Of a DNA stretch of 50,848 nt, positions 17,332 to 25,654 are shown piece by piece. This DNA comes from Deltaproteobacteria bacterium. GTDB taxonomy: Bacteria > Desulfobacterota > Binatia > UTPRO1. The stretch is from positions 1 to 50,848 of the forward strand of contig JADLHM010000115.1 of assembly GCA_020848745.1 (NCBI GenBank). The letters run 5' to 3'. The notes beneath the pieces are model-generated. The model had not been told where the DNA came from, searched no databases, and saw only the letters and a program-made list of their open reading frames with translations. A program made the position numbers and the translations under genes. Within the stretch, counting starts at the first letter, position 1, and every line of letters begins with the position of its first letter.

Positions 17332-18078
17332 ATGGCGACGACACGGACATTCAAGGTCTGGCGCGGCGACGCGAAAGGCGGCGAGTTCCAGCGGTTCGAG
17401 ATCGAGGTCGACGAGGGCATGGTCGTGCTCGACGTCCTCCATCGCATCCAGGCGCGGCAGGCGAACGACCTGGCGCTGCGCTGGAACTGCAAGGCCGGGA
17501 AGTGCGGGTCGTGCAGCATGGAGATCAACGGCAAGCCGAGGCTCGCCTGCATGACCCGCATGAACTCGCTGCCCGAGGGCGAGACCATCACCGTCCAGCC
17601 GTTGAAGACGTTTCCGGTGATGAAAGACCTCGTGACCGACGTCTCGTGGAACTACGAACAGAACCGGCGCATCCCGAAGTTCCAGCCGAAGCCGCGCGAT
17701 TCCGACGGCGCGTACCGCATGTACCAGGAAGACGTCGATCGGGTGCAGGAGTTCCGGAAGTGCATCGAGTGCTACCTCTGCCAGGACGTCTGCCACGTCC
17801 TGCGTGATCGCGACGGCCGCGAGCAGAACAGCTTCGTCGGCCCGCGCTTCATGATCCGCCTGGCGTCACTCGAGATGCATCCGCTCGACACCGCCGATCG
17901 TATCCCCGCCGTGCGCGACGAGTTCGGCTCGGGCATGTGCAACATCACCAAATGCTGCACCGAGGTCTGCCCCGAGCACATCCACATCACCGACAACGGC
18001 ATCATCCCGCTGAAGGAGCGCGTCGTGGACCGCTTCTACGACCCGATCGCGATGCTGATGCGCAAGATCTTCGGGTAG
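17332..18078 (+). CDS. sdhB: Succinate dehydrogenase iron-sulfur subunit
   Basis: A 248-residue electron-transfer subunit. The plant-type 2Fe-2S ligands are C53, C58, C61 and C73 (CKAGKCGSC...AC); the C-terminal ferredoxin half has CIECYLCQDVCH and CNITKCCTEVCPEH for the 4Fe-4S and 3Fe-4S clusters. All ligands are present. The length is typical of Sdh1-type SdhB. Last gene of the sdh operon, followed by two adjacent hairpins. Confidence 0.95.
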   Translation: MATTRTFKVWRGDAKGGEFQRFEIEVDEGMVVLDVLHRIQARQANDLALRWNCKAGKCGSCSMEINGKPRLACMTRMNSLPEGETITVQPLKTFPVMKDLVTDVSWNYEQNRRIPKFQPKPRDSDGAYRMYQEDVDRVQEFRKCIECYLCQDVCHVLRDRDGREQNSFVGPRFMIRLASLEMHPLDTADRIPAVRDEFGSGMCNITKCCTEVCPEHIHITDNGIIPLKERVVDRFYDPIAMLMRKIFG

Positions 18079-18080
18079 CC

Positions 18081-18114
18081 GCGCGCGTTCGGCGCGCGCA
18101 CCGGAAGCCGGTGC
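18081..18114 (+). terminator. Two adjacent hairpins after sdhB
   Basis: GCGCGC-GTTCG-GCGCGC (18081-18097), then GCACCGG-AAG-CCGGTGC (18098-18114), start 2 bases after the sdhB stop. No T run. Likely the operon 3' end or an mRNA-stabilising structure separating sdh from yghU. Confidence 0.4.
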
Positions 18115-18163
18115 CGCGGCTCCGGTTGTGCGGCGGCACGCGGGCGTAATGGAGGGGATCCGT

Positions 18164-19030
18164 ATGGCCGACACGTCCGAGTACACGCCGCCGAAGGTCT
18201 GGACCTGGAACAAGGACGCCGAGCACCGCTTTTCGAGCATCAACCGGCCGATCGCCGGCCCGACGCACGAGAAGGAGCTGCCCGTCGGCAAGCATCCTCT
18301 CCAGCTCTATTCGCTCGCGACTCCGAACGGCGTGAAGGTCACCGTGATGCTCGAGGAGCTGCTGGCGAAGGGTCATACGGGCGCCGAATACGACGCCTGG
18401 CCCATCGTGATCCTCACCGGAGAGCAGTTCGGCTCGGGATTCGTCGCGGTGAACCCCAACTCGAAGATTCCGGCGCTCCTCGACCGCTCGAACTCCGAGA
18501 AGCCGATCCGCGTCTTCGAGTCGGGCGCGATCTTGATGCACCTCGCCGAGAAGTTCGGCGAGTTCCTGCCGACCGAGACGGCGGCGCGTGCGGAGTGCCT
18601 GTCCTGGCTTTTCTGGCAGATGGGCGCGGCGCCCTTCCTCGGCGGCGGCTTCGGGCACTTCTACGCGTACGCGCCGGTGAAGCTCGAGTACCCGATCGAC
18701 CGCTACGCGATGGAGGTGAAGCGGCAGCTCGACGTGCTCGATCGCCGGCTCGCCGAGAGCGAGTACGTCGCCGGTCCCGAGTACACCATTGCCGACATGG
18801 CGATCTGGCCCTGGTACGGGGCGCTGGTGAAGGGGGAGATCTACGGCGCGGCGGAGTTCCTGAGCGTGCTCGAGTACACGCACGTCATTCGCTGGACCGA
18901 TCGGATCCTCGCGCGTCACGCCGTGAAACGCGGCGTCATGGTGAACCGCATGTGGGGCGAGCCGTCGGGCCAGCTCCCCGAGCGCCATGACGCCAGCGAC
19001 TTCGACACGATCGCGAAGCCGCCGCTCTGA
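18164..19030 (+). CDS. yghU: YghU-type (Nu-class) glutathione transferase-like disulfide oxidoreductase
   Basis: A 288-residue cytoplasmic protein, the same length as E. coli YghU, which reduces disulfides and organic peroxides using two glutathiones. Family blocks: TPPKVWTWNKDAEHRFSSIN, LQLYSLATPNGVKVTVMLEE (thioredoxin-fold start with the conserved TPN), NPNSKIPALLD, VFESGAILMHLAEKF and YTIADMAIWPWYG. A GGAGGGG ribosome site (18151-18157) six bases before ATG 18164 fixes the start and rejects the longer frame from 18128. Stands alone between the sdh operon and the TPR gene. Confidence 0.95.
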   Translation: MADTSEYTPPKVWTWNKDAEHRFSSINRPIAGPTHEKELPVGKHPLQLYSLATPNGVKVTVMLEELLAKGHTGAEYDAWPIVILTGEQFGSGFVAVNPNSKIPALLDRSNSEKPIRVFESGAILMHLAEKFGEFLPTETAARAECLSWLFWQMGAAPFLGGGFGHFYAYAPVKLEYPIDRYAMEVKRQLDVLDRRLAESEYVAGPEYTIADMAIWPWYGALVKGEIYGAAEFLSVLEYTHVIRWTDRILARHAVKRGVMVNRMWGEPSGQLPERHDASDFDTIAKPPL

Positions 19031-19097
19031 GTCCGGGAGCGATCGGCGCCGCGGTTGACCTCGCGCGCGGGGTCGGGTCATATCGATCGCGCCGCCG

Positions 19098-19592
19098 ATG
19101 CTCGAGCTGAAGAAGATCTCGCCGCAAAGCATCCCGCACGCCCTGGAGAAGGCGGAGGGCTATCGTCTCCGCAACGACCCGGCGCAGGCCGAGAGCATCT
19201 ACCGGGACGTTCTCGCCGTCGATGAGCGCAACGCGGACGCGCTTCGCGGTCTCGTGCTCTCGCTCACGGATCAGTTCGGCGTCTCCGGGCCCGCGGGGGG
19301 AGCCCGCGAGGCGCGGAGTCTCATCGAACGCTTGAGCGACCGGTACGAGCGCGCCTACTACACCGGGATCGTCTGCGAGCGGACGGCACGGGCGCTCCTG
19401 AAGCAACGCAACGCGGTGCGCTCGTCGGTCTATGACGGGCTCCGGCAGGCCATGGAGTGGTACGAGCGCGCCGAGGCGATTCGTCCGCCGGGCAACGACG
19501 ACGCGATGCTGCGCTGGAACAGCTGCGCGCGCGCGATCGAAGCCGAACGTCTCGAGCCGGCGGCTCGCGGCCGCGAGCTCCCGCTCGAATAG
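19098..19592 (+). CDS. TPR-repeat protein
   Basis: A 164-residue soluble helical protein with tetratricopeptide character: ALEKAEGYRLRNDPAQAESIYRDVLAVDERNADALRGLVLSL is a clear TPR pair, and QAMEWYERAEAIRPPGNDDAMLRWNSC another. Such proteins are usually scaffolds; partner unknown. Sixty-seven bases separate it from yghU, and a weak TTGACC at 19055-19060 with no good -10 may be its promoter. Convergent with the next gene, 28 bases away. Confidence 0.8.
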   Translation: MLELKKISPQSIPHALEKAEGYRLRNDPAQAESIYRDVLAVDERNADALRGLVLSLTDQFGVSGPAGGAREARSLIERLSDRYERAYYTGIVCERTARALLKQRNAVRSSVYDGLRQAMEWYERAEAIRPPGNDDAMLRWNSCARAIEAERLEPAARGRELPLE

Positions 19593-19620
19593 GGTCGGTC
19601 GCGCGGCGATTCCGGTCGCT

Positions 19621-22242
19621 TCAGGGGAAGCCGCCGCCGCTCTGCAGGAGCTCGTCGAGACGCGGGAGCTCGCGTTCGACGAGCTGCCGCGCCCGGCACG
19701 CGTGATGCCGCTCGAGGCAGTCGCTCACCGCGGTCACGGAGTCGAGGCTCGCGACGCCGAGCGCCTTGCAGAGCGGCGCCGCGGCCTGGAACCCGGCGCC
19801 GGTCGCGCCGAGGATCTCGCCGATCGCGAGAGGCGGCGCGCCGCATCGCTTCGCCACCGCGTCGGCGACCCGCGCGGCGAGCGCGGCGATCGCGGCCGCC
19901 CGCTTCGGGCACCAGGTCCGGGCTTTCGCGATGCAGTCCGGGTCGCTCGGCTTCGTCTGCCGGCACGCGAGCACCCGACCGGCGCAGGACCGGAGCGCCG
20001 CCGCCGCTCCGCTCGCGAGCTTGGTCCCGGCCTTTTGGAGCGCGCGCGTGCACGCATCGACGACCTTGCCGCGCGCGCCGAGCCCGCTCCCGCCCGCGCT
20101 TACGGCAAGCGGCGGGCAGCGGAGCGCGCCGGGCGACACGGCGCCGAGCGCCAGGAGCTCGCCGAGGCGCGGCGTCTCGAGCGCGACCAGGCGATCCGTG
20201 GCGCAGGCGTGCTCCGCGAGGAGGCAGCGCGCCACGTCGTCCGCTCCGGCGAGCGGGGCGACGTCGAGCTCGGCGCAGCGGCCGGCCTCCGCGCTCCAGC
20301 CGAGGCCCGCCGACCCGAGGAGCTCGCCGCTCGCGAGCGTCTCGCAGCGCGCCACGATCGTCGCGCGCGCCTTCGCGCCACCGGGCGCGAGCTCCGCGAG
20401 CGCCGCGCCGCAGGCCTCGCCGGCCTTGGCGGCGCACGCCGCGTCGCCGGGCTTCTTCTGGACGCAGGCGGCGAGGCGGGCGACGCAGCCGCGGAGCGTC
20501 TTCGCGCGCGCCGCGCCCGCCTTGGCGCCGGCCTTCTGCAGCGCGGCGGCGCACTTCGCGACGAGCTTCCCCCGCGCGGCGTCGCCGACGCCCGCATCCG
20601 CGCCGTCGGCGCGCGGCGGGCAGTCCGCGTCGTCGCGGTCGACGGCGCCGTCGCCGTCGTCGTCGATGCAGTTGGCGCAGCGTTCCGGACAGAATGGATG
20701 GCCGGCGCACGCGAGATCGTCGCAATCGACGAGTCCGTTGCCGTCGTCGTCGAAGCCGTTGGCGCAGTTCTCGATCGCCGCGGCGAGCTCGAAGGCGCCG
20801 GCGTCGCAGCGCGCGGCGCCGTCGCCGTCGCCGTCGGCCGGGCGCGGGTGTCCGCGCTGGTCGACCGCGTCGCACGCGGCGTCGCTGCCGGCGTCGACGG
20901 CGGGGCTCGTCGGGTCGAGCGCATGGGTCGCCGTCGGGCCGCCGTTGTCGGCGAGGGGGCCGAGGAGCGGATCGACGCTCACGAGATCGCCCATGCCGGC
21001 GAGGGGACAGGATGCGTCGCCGCTCACGTTGCCGCCGTTCGAGACGAGCGGATCGGTGCCGGCGGCGATGCCGCAGTTCGCCGCGGTCGCCGGCGGCTCG
21101 ACGTTGTCGGCGAAGATCACGTTCGCGAGGGTCGTCTGGAGTCCGTCCTCATAGAATCCGCCGCCGCGGCCTCCCGTGTTGCCGGCGATCGTGACGTTGC
21201 GCATGACGAGCACGTCCTCGTTGTCGATGCCGCCGCCGTCGCGCCGCGCCTGGTTGCCGCTGAGCGTGCTGTCGACGAGCAGGACCGCGCCTTCGCCCTC
21301 GATGCCGCCGCCGGTGCCCTGGAACGTCCCCGCGCCGAGCGCGCGGTTCCCGCGCACGGTCGCGCCGTGGAGCGTGACGAGCGTGTTCAGCGATTGTCCG
21401 CAACAGGCATAGATGCCGCCGCCCTGCGTGGGGCCGTCGTTGTCGCTGACCGTGCTGTCGCTGACCGTCAGTGAGGTGTCGTTGCAGCAGTGGTAGATGC
21501 CGCCGCCCTCGCCGTGCAGGCCCGCCACGCTCGGGTCGTCGACGGCGGTGTTTCCGGTGATGGTCGTGCGCTCGATCGCGACCGTCAGGTTCTCGCAGCA
21601 GAGGTGGAGGCCGCCGCCGTCGCCGTCGGCGAGCGTGTTGCCGCTGATCGTGCTGTCGCTGATGGTCACGGACGACGCCAGGGGTCCCTCCTGGTCGATG
21701 CGGATGCCGCCGCCGCCGTCGAGGCCGCGCCCGCCATCGTTTCCGGTGACGATCACGTCCGCGAGCGTGAGGGTGAGCGCGCGTCCCGTGTCGGGCTCGT
21801 TCCAGAGGAGGCCGCCGCCGCCCTGGGTGTCGCCGTCGGGCACGCGGCCGTTGCGAATCGTGAGGCCGCGTAGCGCGACCGTCGCGGTCGCGACGACGTC
21901 GAAGACGCGGTCGCCGCCGCCGCCGTCGACGATGGTGAGGTCGGCGCCCGCACCCGTGATCGTGACCGACCCGGCGAGATCGAGGTCGCCGCTCGCCGCC
22001 AGATCCTCGAAGCCGGCGCCGCCGAGGACGTAGGTGCCGGCCGGGAGCAGGATCGTGTCGGCGTCGGGCGCCGCGTTGGCGGCGATTACCGCGTCGCGCA
22101 GTGAGCAGTCGGCGTCGCAGGCGCCGTCGGCACCGTCGGCGATCTTGGTGACGGTGAAGGTCGCGGCGCCCGCCCCGGGTGCGATGAGGCCGGTCACGAG
22201 CACGGCGGCGAGCGGGAGGCTACGGAGGATCGGGCGAAGCAT
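19621..22242 (-). CDS. Secreted CSLREA-domain beta-helix protein with duplicated Cys-helical tail
   Basis: An 873-residue exported protein. Signal peptide (LPLAAVLVTGLIAPGAGA), then the CSLREA-type motif CDADCSLRDAVIAANA near residue 45, a parallel beta-helix with many SxxxxNxA turns (choice-of-anchor Q type), and the closing DGDGAARCDAGAFE near 480. A calcium-type FDDDGNGLVDCDD...CIDDDGDGAVDRDD stretch follows. From about residue 560 to the end there are two copies of a 140-residue Ala-rich helical module with fixed Cys (KCAAALQKAGAK... and DACTRALQKAGTK..., each ending ...PRLDELL or similar). Function unknown; a surface-exposed structural or adhesive role is an inference. The start at 22242 gives the signal peptide. 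Confidence 0.85.
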   Translation of the reverse strand: MLRPILRSLPLAAVLVTGLIAPGAGAATFTVTKIADGADGACDADCSLRDAVIAANAAPDADTILLPAGTYVLGGAGFEDLAASGDLDLAGSVTITGAGADLTIVDGGGGDRVFDVVATATVALRGLTIRNGRVPDGDTQGGGGLLWNEPDTGRALTLTLADVIVTGNDGGRGLDGGGGIRIDQEGPLASSVTISDSTISGNTLADGDGGGLHLCCENLTVAIERTTITGNTAVDDPSVAGLHGEGGGIYHCCNDTSLTVSDSTVSDNDGPTQGGGIYACCGQSLNTLVTLHGATVRGNRALGAGTFQGTGGGIEGEGAVLLVDSTLSGNQARRDGGGIDNEDVLVMRNVTIAGNTGGRGGGFYEDGLQTTLANVIFADNVEPPATAANCGIAAGTDPLVSNGGNVSGDASCPLAGMGDLVSVDPLLGPLADNGGPTATHALDPTSPAVDAGSDAACDAVDQRGHPRPADGDGDGAARCDAGAFELAAAIENCANGFDDDGNGLVDCDDLACAGHPFCPERCANCIDDDGDGAVDRDDADCPPRADGADAGVGDAARGKLVAKCAAALQKAGAKAGAARAKTLRGCVARLAACVQKKPGDAACAAKAGEACGAALAELAPGGAKARATIVARCETLASGELLGSAGLGWSAEAGRCAELDVAPLAGADDVARCLLAEHACATDRLVALETPRLGELLALGAVSPGALRCPPLAVSAGGSGLGARGKVVDACTRALQKAGTKLASGAAAALRSCAGRVLACRQTKPSDPDCIAKARTWCPKRAAAIAALAARVADAVAKRCGAPPLAIGEILGATGAGFQAAAPLCKALGVASLDSVTAVSDCLERHHACRARQLVERELPRLDELLQSGGGFP

Positions 22243-22485
22243 GAGAGGCGGGCCAGTTCCGGGAGTAGCAGCGCGCTCCGCCGCGGTGCAACGGTGATTC
22301 GGCGCCGGGTGCGCGCCGACTCCCGACTAGCGCATTCGCTCGGGCGTCGGCCGTGCGCCGAGCGATTCCTTCCGACCACGCGGCCGCCATGGCCGCCAGC
22401 GCGCCGGCCGGCGCGACCATGGCGCGACCGCGACCCCTCCCGTCGCGGTTGAGGCAGGGTTCCCCGCCTGGTACGCCATCGCCCC

Positions 22486-23640
22486 ATGCCCAAGACCCAA
22501 GGCCCCCTCTCCGGAATCAGAATCGTCGAGCTCGTGGGCATCGGCCCCGGCCCCTTCGCGTGCATGCTGCTCGCCGATCTCGGCGCCGACGTGATCCGCG
22601 TCGACCGCGCCCAGAACGTGAGCGGCGGCGATCCCGAGTCGCCCCCGGCCGACCTGCTCGCACGCGGTCGCCGCTCGATCGGCGTCGACCTGAAGTCTCC
22701 GGCCGGCGTCGAGACGGTGCTGCGCCTGGTCGAGAAGGCCGACGTGCTGATCGAGGGTTTCCGTCCCGGCGTGATGGAGCGCCTCGGGCTCGGCCCCGAC
22801 GTCTGCGCGAAGCGCAATCCGCGTCTCGTCTACGGCCGCATGACCGGGTGGGGACAGGAGGGTCCGCTCGCGCACGCGGCCGGCCACGACATCAACTACA
22901 TCTCGCTGACGGGTGCGCTGCACGCCATCGGCCGCTCCGGCGAGGTGCCGGTGCCGCCGCTGAATCTCGTCGGCGATTTCGGCGGCGGGACGATGTACCT
23001 CGTCATGGGCGTCCTCGCGGCGCTCGTGGAGCGCCAGGCGTCGGGGAAGGGGCAGGTCGTGGACGCCGCGATGACCGACGGCGCCGCGTCGCTCATGACG
23101 ATCTTCTACGGCATCAAGGCCATCGGGTTCTGGAAGGACGAGCGCGGCGTCAACATGCTCGACAGCGGCGCCCATTTCTACGACGTCTACGAGACCAAGG
23201 ACGGCCGGTACGTCTCGATCGGCTCGATCGAACCGCAGTTCTACCAGCTCTTGCTGAAGCACACGGGGCTCGCGGGCGAAGAGCTTCCGGTGCAGTTCGA
23301 TCGCGACCAGTGGCCGGCGTTGAAGGAGCGGATGGCGGCGATCTTCCGCACCAAGACCCGCGACGAGTGGTGCGCGATCATGGAGAACACCGACGTGTGC
23401 TTCGCGCCGGTGCTCAGCATGAGCGAGGCGCCCCGCCACCCGCACAACGCGGCTCGCGGCACCTTCACCGAGGTGAAGGGGGTCGTGCAGCCGGCGCCTG
23501 CCCCGCGCTTCAGCCGCACGCCGGGCGCGATCCAGTGCCCGCCCGCGCATCCGGGACAGCATACCGACGAGGCGCTCGCCGACTGGGGCTTCTCGGCCGC
23601 GGACATCGCGAAGCTCCGGGAGGCGAAGGCGATCGCGTAG
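22486..23640 (+). CDS. mcr: Alpha-methylacyl-CoA racemase (CaiB/BaiF family)
   Basis: A 384-residue family III CoA-transferase-fold enzyme. The racemase catalytic set is intact: H134 in AAGHDINY, D164 in VGDFGGG and E249 in IEPQFY. They correspond, with a constant offset of 8, to H126, D156 and E241 of M. tuberculosis MCR, so racemisation of 2-methylacyl-CoA is favoured over CoA transfer. [34 protein letters not shown] at the start is typical. This would feed branched-chain fatty or steroid side-chain beta-oxidation. Monocistronic, divergent from the CSLREA gene; the 243-base gap holds no gene I can support. Confidence 0.93.
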   Translation: MPKTQGPLSGIRIVELVGIGPGPFACMLLADLGADVIRVDRAQNVSGGDPESPPADLLARGRRSIGVDLKSPAGVETVLRLVEKADVLIEGFRPGVMERLGLGPDVCAKRNPRLVYGRMTGWGQEGPLAHAAGHDINYISLTGALHAIGRSGEVPVPPLNLVGDFGGGTMYLVMGVLAALVERQASGKGQVVDAAMTDGAASLMTIFYGIKAIGFWKDERGVNMLDSGAHFYDVYETKDGRYVSIGSIEPQFYQLLLKHTGLAGEELPVQFDRDQWPALKERMAAIFRTKTRDEWCAIMENTDVCFAPVLSMSEAPRHPHNAARGTFTEVKGVVQPAPAPRFSRTPGAIQCPPAHPGQHTDEALADWGFSAADIAKLREAKAIA

Positions 23641-23655
23641 CCGCCGGCGGCGACG

Positions 23656-24840
23656 TCAGCGGACCTCGGCCTGATCGAAAACGGGCGTGGCCGCTCGGTC
23701 GTACGGCCAGGGCTCCGCGCCGAGGGCCACGGCGAGCGCTCCGACGAGCGCGTCCTGGCGCCGGCGCGCCTCGGGCACCGGCACGCCGCGATTCAGGATG
23801 GCGAAGGTGACGACACCGTGATGCGCCGTGCGGAGCGCTCCCGCGAGTCCCGAGGCGCCCTCCGAGCCGTAGGTGCCGGTCTTGCCGACCACCAGCCCGC
23901 GGCCGGCCGGCGGTTCGAGGAGACGTTCGCGCAGCGTCCCGGGGTCGATCCCCGACACGGGCAGCACCGCCGTGAGGTCGCGCCCGAGGCTCGCGACCTT
24001 CCGGCGGAGCGCTTCCAGCAACGCCACCGCCGCCCGCGGGCTGATGCGGTTCACGGTGCCGGCGCCGGCGCCGTTCTCGATGAGGATCTCGCCGCGGAAC
24101 TCGGGCGGCACCGCGGCGCGCGCCGCCGCCTGCACGGCGGCCGCGCCGCCGATCGCGTCGGCGGCGAAGTGGAAGACGTTGTTGGAATAGCCGTTCAAGG
24201 CCTTCACGATCGCGAGCAGCGGCGGCGAGCGATACTCGACGAGCGCCGTCGGCGCGGCGCTCCACTCGGCGTGCGGTACACCTCCGAAGGCGAGTGCGGC
24301 GGCGCGGAGCGACGGCCAGTCGGGTGCGGTCGGCCACTTCGTGATGGCGCCGCCGAGGGCGCGGGCGAGGGCACGGCCCGTAGGATCGCGTTGCCAGTCG
24401 AAGAGGAGCGACCCGCGCACGACGAGCCGACCCGTGACGCGGCGAACGCCGAGCGCGTGCAGGCGACGGAGGATGAGCGCCGCACCCTCGTCGACGAGGA
24501 AGGGGTCCCCGCCTGCCGCGACCACGAGGTCGCCGCGGAGCACGCCGCCTGTGACCTCGCCGTCGGCGAGGATGCGGGTGGTGAAGCGGTGGTCGGGACC
24601 GAGGCGTTCGAGGAGGGCCAACGTCGTCGCGATCTTCGTGACCGACGCGGGATGGACCGCCCGCGCAACGGCCTCCGACGCGAGTACGGTGCCGTCCTCG
24701 GCCACCGCGTAGACCCCTTGCCCCGTGCCGACGACGTCACGGGCGAGCGCCGTGTACGGCGCGTCCGCCGCCCGCGCGGGTCCGGCGAGCGCCGGGCCGA
24801 GCGCGAGCGCGAGCAGCATCCCGACCCGTGCGCCGATCAC
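23656..24840 (-). CDS. dacB: D-Ala-D-Ala carboxypeptidase/endopeptidase, PBP4 (peptidase S13)
   Basis: A 394-residue exported serine peptidase that trims or cuts cross-links in peptidoglycan. Signal peptide (MLLALALGPALAGPARA), catalytic SxxK at S66-V-T-K69, SxN as YSNNVFHFAADAIG, and KTG as VVGKTGTYG. At 394 residues it is shorter than E. coli PBP4 (about 477), consistent with a reduced insert domain. I use GTG 24840, which overlaps the stop of the tiny upstream ORF (GTGA); ATG 24819 is an in-frame alternative that keeps the signal peptide. It is the last gene of a three-ORF minus operon. Confidence 0.9.
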   Translation of the reverse strand: MIGARVGMLLALALGPALAGPARAADAPYTALARDVVGTGQGVYAVAEDGTVLASEAVARAVHPASVTKIATTLALLERLGPDHRFTTRILADGEVTGGVLRGDLVVAAGGDPFLVDEGAALILRRLHALGVRRVTGRLVVRGSLLFDWQRDPTGRALARALGGAITKWPTAPDWPSLRAAALAFGGVPHAEWSAAPTALVEYRSPPLLAIVKALNGYSNNVFHFAADAIGGAAAVQAAARAAVPPEFRGEILIENGAGAGTVNRISPRAAVALLEALRRKVASLGRDLTAVLPVSGIDPGTLRERLLEPPAGRGLVVGKTGTYGSEGASGLAGALRTAHHGVVTFAILNRGVPVPEARRRQDALVGALAVALGAEPWPYDRAATPVFDQAEVR

Positions 24841-24968
24841 CCGACCCCGAGCTGCGCGAGGAGTCCGGCCATCGCGAAGACCTCCGCCACCGCGCCGGCA
24901 TCGTGCGCGTTCCACGCCGCGGAGGTCGCGTCGTTGATTCGGAGCGTCTGCTCGCGCGAGGCCGGCAT
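24837..24968 (-). pseudogene. 43-residue SnoaL-like remnant (internal deletion)
   Basis: An open frame of 43 codons starting directly after the TGA of the SnoaL gene (TGAATG) and ending inside the GTG of dacB. Residues 1-32 (MPASREQTL..., AAWNAHDAGAVAEVFA) look like the first helices of a SnoaL/NTF2 ester-cyclase-like protein, and the last 11 (MAGLLAQLGVG) look like the C-terminal end of the same family. The 100 or so residues between are absent and the frame is kept. It cannot fold as SnoaL. It may survive only to couple translation to dacB. Family reading is from memory and needs an alignment. Confidence 0.5.
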
Positions 24969-25481
24969 TCAGGCGAGCGCCGTGGGATCGTAGAAGAACG
25001 CCTCGCGTGCGATCTTGCCGTCGCGGATCTCGTGCACGGCGACCTCGTGCAGCTCGGCTCGGCGCCCGGACGCCGCGAGCGTCGCCCGCCCGAGCCACTC
25101 GATCACGATGACGTTGCCGTCGACCATGATCCGGCGCGGCTCGAAGGCGGTCTCGGTGGTCATGCTGCGCCACCCGGCGAACTTGGCGCGGAGTGCGTCC
25201 TTGCCGATCGCGGGCAGACCGCCGGCTTCGCTCGATTCGACGTCGTCGGCGTAGAGCGCGAGGATGGCCTCGTCGTCGTCGCCGAGCGAGACGTCGACGA
25301 TGTGCTGCGCGAGGGCGCGCATCGCCGCGGTCGGGTCGACCGTGCGGGCCGGCTTCGGCTTTCGCGCCGCCCGGACGGCGGCGCGTTTGCGGGGTTTCGT
25401 CGCGACGGGTCGTTTCGGCGCCTTCTTGGCGGCGGCCTTCCTGGCGGCGATCGTGCGGGTCTTCGTCTTGCGGCGTGCCAT
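24969..25481 (-). CDS. SnoaL/NTF2-like protein with basic histone-like N-terminal tail
   Basis: A 170-residue protein. Residues 1-48 are almost only Lys, Arg, Ala, Pro and Thr (RKAAAKKAPKRP, KPRKRAAVRAARKPKPA), like histone H1-type tails. Residues about 50-170 are a SnoaL/NTF2-like cone domain (AQHIVDVSLGDDDEAILALYADDVE, GKDALRAKFAGW, HEVAVHEIRDGKIAREAFFYDP). The ribosome site GAGGAGGA precedes ATG 25481. Family members are small-molecule isomerases or binding modules; here the tail suggests nucleic-acid or polyanion binding (inference). First gene of the operon with the SnoaL remnant and dacB. Confidence 0.82.
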   Translation of the reverse strand: MARRKTKTRTIAARKAAAKKAPKRPVATKPRKRAAVRAARKPKPARTVDPTAAMRALAQHIVDVSLGDDDEAILALYADDVESSEAGGLPAIGKDALRAKFAGWRSMTTETAFEPRRIMVDGNVIVIEWLGRATLAASGRRAELHEVAVHEIRDGKIAREAFFYDPTALA

Positions 25482-25654
25482 GGCGTCCTCCTCGGGGTGG
25501 CAGTCGGGGTAGCGCGCCGGCGCGGGCGCGGCAAGCGGGCCGGGGCGGCGGGGGGGCGGCCCGTGAGGCGGGTGGGTCGGGTGCCGCCCCCGCGTGCTTG
25601 TCCGACGCGGCGGCTCTCGGTTAGGGTCCGGTCCTCTTCGAGGAGGCTCCCGCT

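Noticed and set aside
19055..19084. Promoter for the TPR gene (TTGACC with CATATC)
   Set aside because: The -10 is poor and the spacer is 18, so it is not strong enough to list as a feature.
22220..22420. 66-codon minus ORF between the CSLREA and racemase genes
   Set aside because: Overlaps the CSLREA gene start in another frame and shows no recognisable protein pattern.
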